Shown here: piece after piece, positions 61,719-64,000 of the stretch
Position numbering within the stretch: position 1 is the first letter of the stretch
Layout of the letters: each line of letters begins with the position of its first letter
Assembly (NCBI GenBank): GCA_003254925.1
Contig: QANZ01051560.1
Location: 228,978 to 292,977 of the forward strand
Source: Chamaecrista fasciculata
Lineage: Eukaryota; Streptophyta; Magnoliopsida; Fabales; Fabaceae
Direction of reading: 5' to 3'
Length of the DNA: 64,000 bases
The notes under the pieces: generated by a model
What the model saw: only the letters and a program-made list of their open reading frames with translations
Told to the model about the DNA's origin: nothing
The model's database searches: none
Translations under genes and position numbers: made by a program

Positions 61719-63473
61719 CTAACTATTCTCTTCCCTCACTCCAGCTTCAACTCGCTCTGACTGATTCTCTGACATATTGACATCACCCGAGTTCATACTA
61801 AGCTGCCCGAGATGCTGCCCAACAGTACGAGTGTCTACAACAGGTGAGAATTCATCTTCTCGCTCAGGCTGGCTATTGAGGTCAATTTGGCCTTTGAATG
61901 GTGAAGCATCTAGTTTTATCTTGTTAAGATGATCAGCAGAACCATCACAAGGCAGGAAATCATCATTGAACAAAACCTGTTGCTTTTTACAAGTTGTCTC
62001 CACTTCGCTCTCAAATTGTTTCTTCTCACGCCGTAACATTAATGTCTGGAATCGGCGCCTCACTGTTGAGCAGACATTACATGTGCATGTAGGATCATGC
62101 TTGGGCCCCCTTCCACTAGGAGGCTGACTGCAAACAATGCAAGAGCACCCAGGTCTGTGTCGCGGATGTTTTGTGGTGGCCTGAGCAGATGCCGGGAGTG
62201 TCTCACCCTCTTCCGAGATAGCTAAGTTTGCAAGTGTATCAAATCTCTCCAAAGTTTCAATATTATCAGGATCCAGCTTGGCCGTCTTCATTTTCTCAGA
62301 AAAAGCTGTCAAATAAGTCCCATTGTAAAACTCAACAAATTTATGACCTTTCAAATAATAGAATCTCTTATCTTCGTGCATGTATATATTGTATATAATG
62401 AATACTCTAAAATAGCAACTATGAAACCAAAAATCTAGGAAATCAAGCATGCCTTCAAATTTTTGAGATATAGAGAATTCAAGGTAAGGTATCAAGTGAT
62501 TCAAACCTGAATTACAAGGGGGTATGATATTGTCAAGCTGTTCAGCTGTCAGCTCTTGTGCTGCCGAAAAAGTAGATCTGGATGGAAGGAGGGCTTCAAT
62601 AAATTAAAAGAATGATCTGGAGTATTACTATAATTACATAAAAATATAGTTGGTTATGTGAGATTGGCAAGTTGGATTAATAATGCACTTGTAGAGGCGA
62701 ATATGAAATTTGATCAGAGGGGAAGGATGAAAGCTGACTATTTTCAGACAAGATATAGAAGAATATGTTATTAGAGATAGTTCTATAAATAAACAAGTCA
62801 GATAGTTCACATAATGAGAACCTTGATGGAAGGAAAACATTGTTTACATTGTTTTCCTTATGCATTTTGTAAACCAGTATAAAATAGAAAGGCATTCCTA
62901 TTCAAATTAGATTCTCATTGTTTTCATCTGCAGTTTTCCAGCATTGTAAAACATAGAATTGGAACACGTCCATTTTTTGTGGAAGAAGAGCACTTGCTGG
63001 CAACTTGCGCCACTTAGATAATTCATATTGAACCCACTGGATCTTTTCATTGGTATGCATAAAAATTTTATACCGATTATCAAATCAACACAATAACTTA
63101 CTCAGGTCAAATGATGATTTTTGACAAATTAAAAAAAAACAATAGAATGTACAAATAATTATCTCTTCAAAAAGATGCAGGGATCTTCAAAAAGTTTATG
63201 TTCATCCAACAGTAGAAGCTATCATCATTAAAACAACAAATATCACACAAAAAATTCTTTCCAGTTGTACTAATTAGCCACACGATGCACACAACTTAAA
63301 AAGGTTCTACATTCTCTGAAAATTTAGCAGAAATGATCTCAACAAAGCTGCAAAAAACTCAGCCACGACTACATATATAATCAAAATTATCTTGATACTA
63401 ATAATCAAGGATGAGCAATTTACCCCACATTATCAGTCATTAAAAGTTTTGGCTTCCCAAGGACTGGAGCATC
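61719..63473 (-). CDS. VAL: VAL/HSI2-type B3 transcriptional repressor, 3' part
   Basis: VAL proteins silence seed-maturation genes by binding RY elements and recruiting Polycomb. The 5' end and B3 domain would lie beyond the right edge. Visible exons on the minus strand: 63473-63424 (DAPVLGKPKLLMTDN), a CW-domain exon around 63055-62930, 62577-62507 (STFSAAQELTAEQLDNIIPP) and 62305-61719. The last holds the family's cysteine-rich block (HPRHRPGCSCIVC, HDPTCTCNVCSTVRRRF) and the EAR-like DLNSQPE, ending in TAG. The CW segment reads WVQYELSKWRKLPASALLP, lacking the first two zinc cysteines. A six-A run (62972-62977) shifts the frame just before the expected KWTC. It may be a divergent paralogue, a decaying copy or a base-call error. 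Confidence 0.82.
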
Positions 63474-64000
63474 CTGTAACAGCAATGTCAGCATAAGGGC
63501 TTCCACATTGCAGATTTTCACAAATTTTCCATGTACCAAGTTATCAATAAAGACAGACCATAAATGTAAACCCAATTTTACAATGGAAGTACCATCAAAA
63601 TAAATTTACTACTTTATACCAAGATGTATTTTTATTCAGAGGTTATAGCCTTATGGGAGGACAGGGAAGAAGAGAGACTTTGAAATTCAGAGTCTAGCAC
63701 CCAAAATAACAGAAGTTGCTATTTGACCAAAATTAGAAAGAAGAAAACATAACCCCATATAAAAAAAAAAATTCTAATTATAGATGATTTAGCTTCAATG
63801 CATAGGAAATTAGGAATTCAGGGCATAGGGAACAAAATTAGGGATTCTTTTCAAAGGAAAAATCTAGGAAATATAGTGTCATGTGTGTGGAATTTGGAAC
63901 TCCGATGGGCTAATGAATTATGATACTCAATGCACAAAAAATTAGGGATTTTGTAAGGAAACCAAAAACTTTGGCAAATTCTAACAAATTTCGTCAAAGA

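Overview
The window is nuclear DNA of a flowering plant, almost certainly a eudicot. Split genes with GT-AG introns, a nine-exon lipoxygenase, TIR-NBS-LRR (TNL) immune receptor genes (absent from monocots), a VAL-type B3 repressor and tRNA-derived SINEs all point that way. It is AT-rich, full of short non-autonomous DNA transposons, and carries several N gaps typical of a draft assembly. I cannot name the family or species with confidence.

Layout. 1218-8488 (minus): complete 9-exon type 1 lipoxygenase gene, predicted 869 aa, with three Mutator-like foldback MITEs and one Stowaway MITE in its introns. About 8.6-28.8 kb: a gene desert of MITEs, a SINE, long hairpins and a 2.4-kb inverted-repeat element filled with degenerate telomere-like repeats. 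28855-29421 (minus): intronless TIM23 mitochondrial import channel gene. 31037-34865 and 42894-46438 (minus): two tandemly duplicated TNL genes. The first is intact (1090 aa predicted). The second has lost the frame in its post-LRR domain through a 79-bp deletion. 52561-53216 (plus): small membrane protein of the 60S-ribosomal-L18a-like family. 56228-58524 (minus): IMP3, a U3 snoRNP protein (182 aa). 61719 to beyond 63473 (minus): 3' part of a VAL/HSI2-type B3 repressor whose CW zinc finger looks degenerate.

The most striking structure is 38452-42121 in the 3' flank of the second TNL. It is a long-TIR foldback element whose left arm was hit by a telomere-repeat-bearing TIR element and whose right arm was hit by a Mutator-like MITE. 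The first TNL copy preserves the empty target site, so the order of events can be read. A second telomere-repeat element of the same family (13839-16289) shows that degenerate CCCTAAA-like arrays here travel inside a transposable element rather than marking old chromosome ends.

The genes do not form one pathway. They are ordinary neighbours: oxylipin synthesis, mitochondrial import, innate immunity, ribosome biogenesis and transcriptional repression. I found no LTR retrotransposon or virus-derived element, CRISPR array, rRNA gene or functional tRNA gene. Coordinates of exons come from reading splice sites by eye; nothing was checked against a database.
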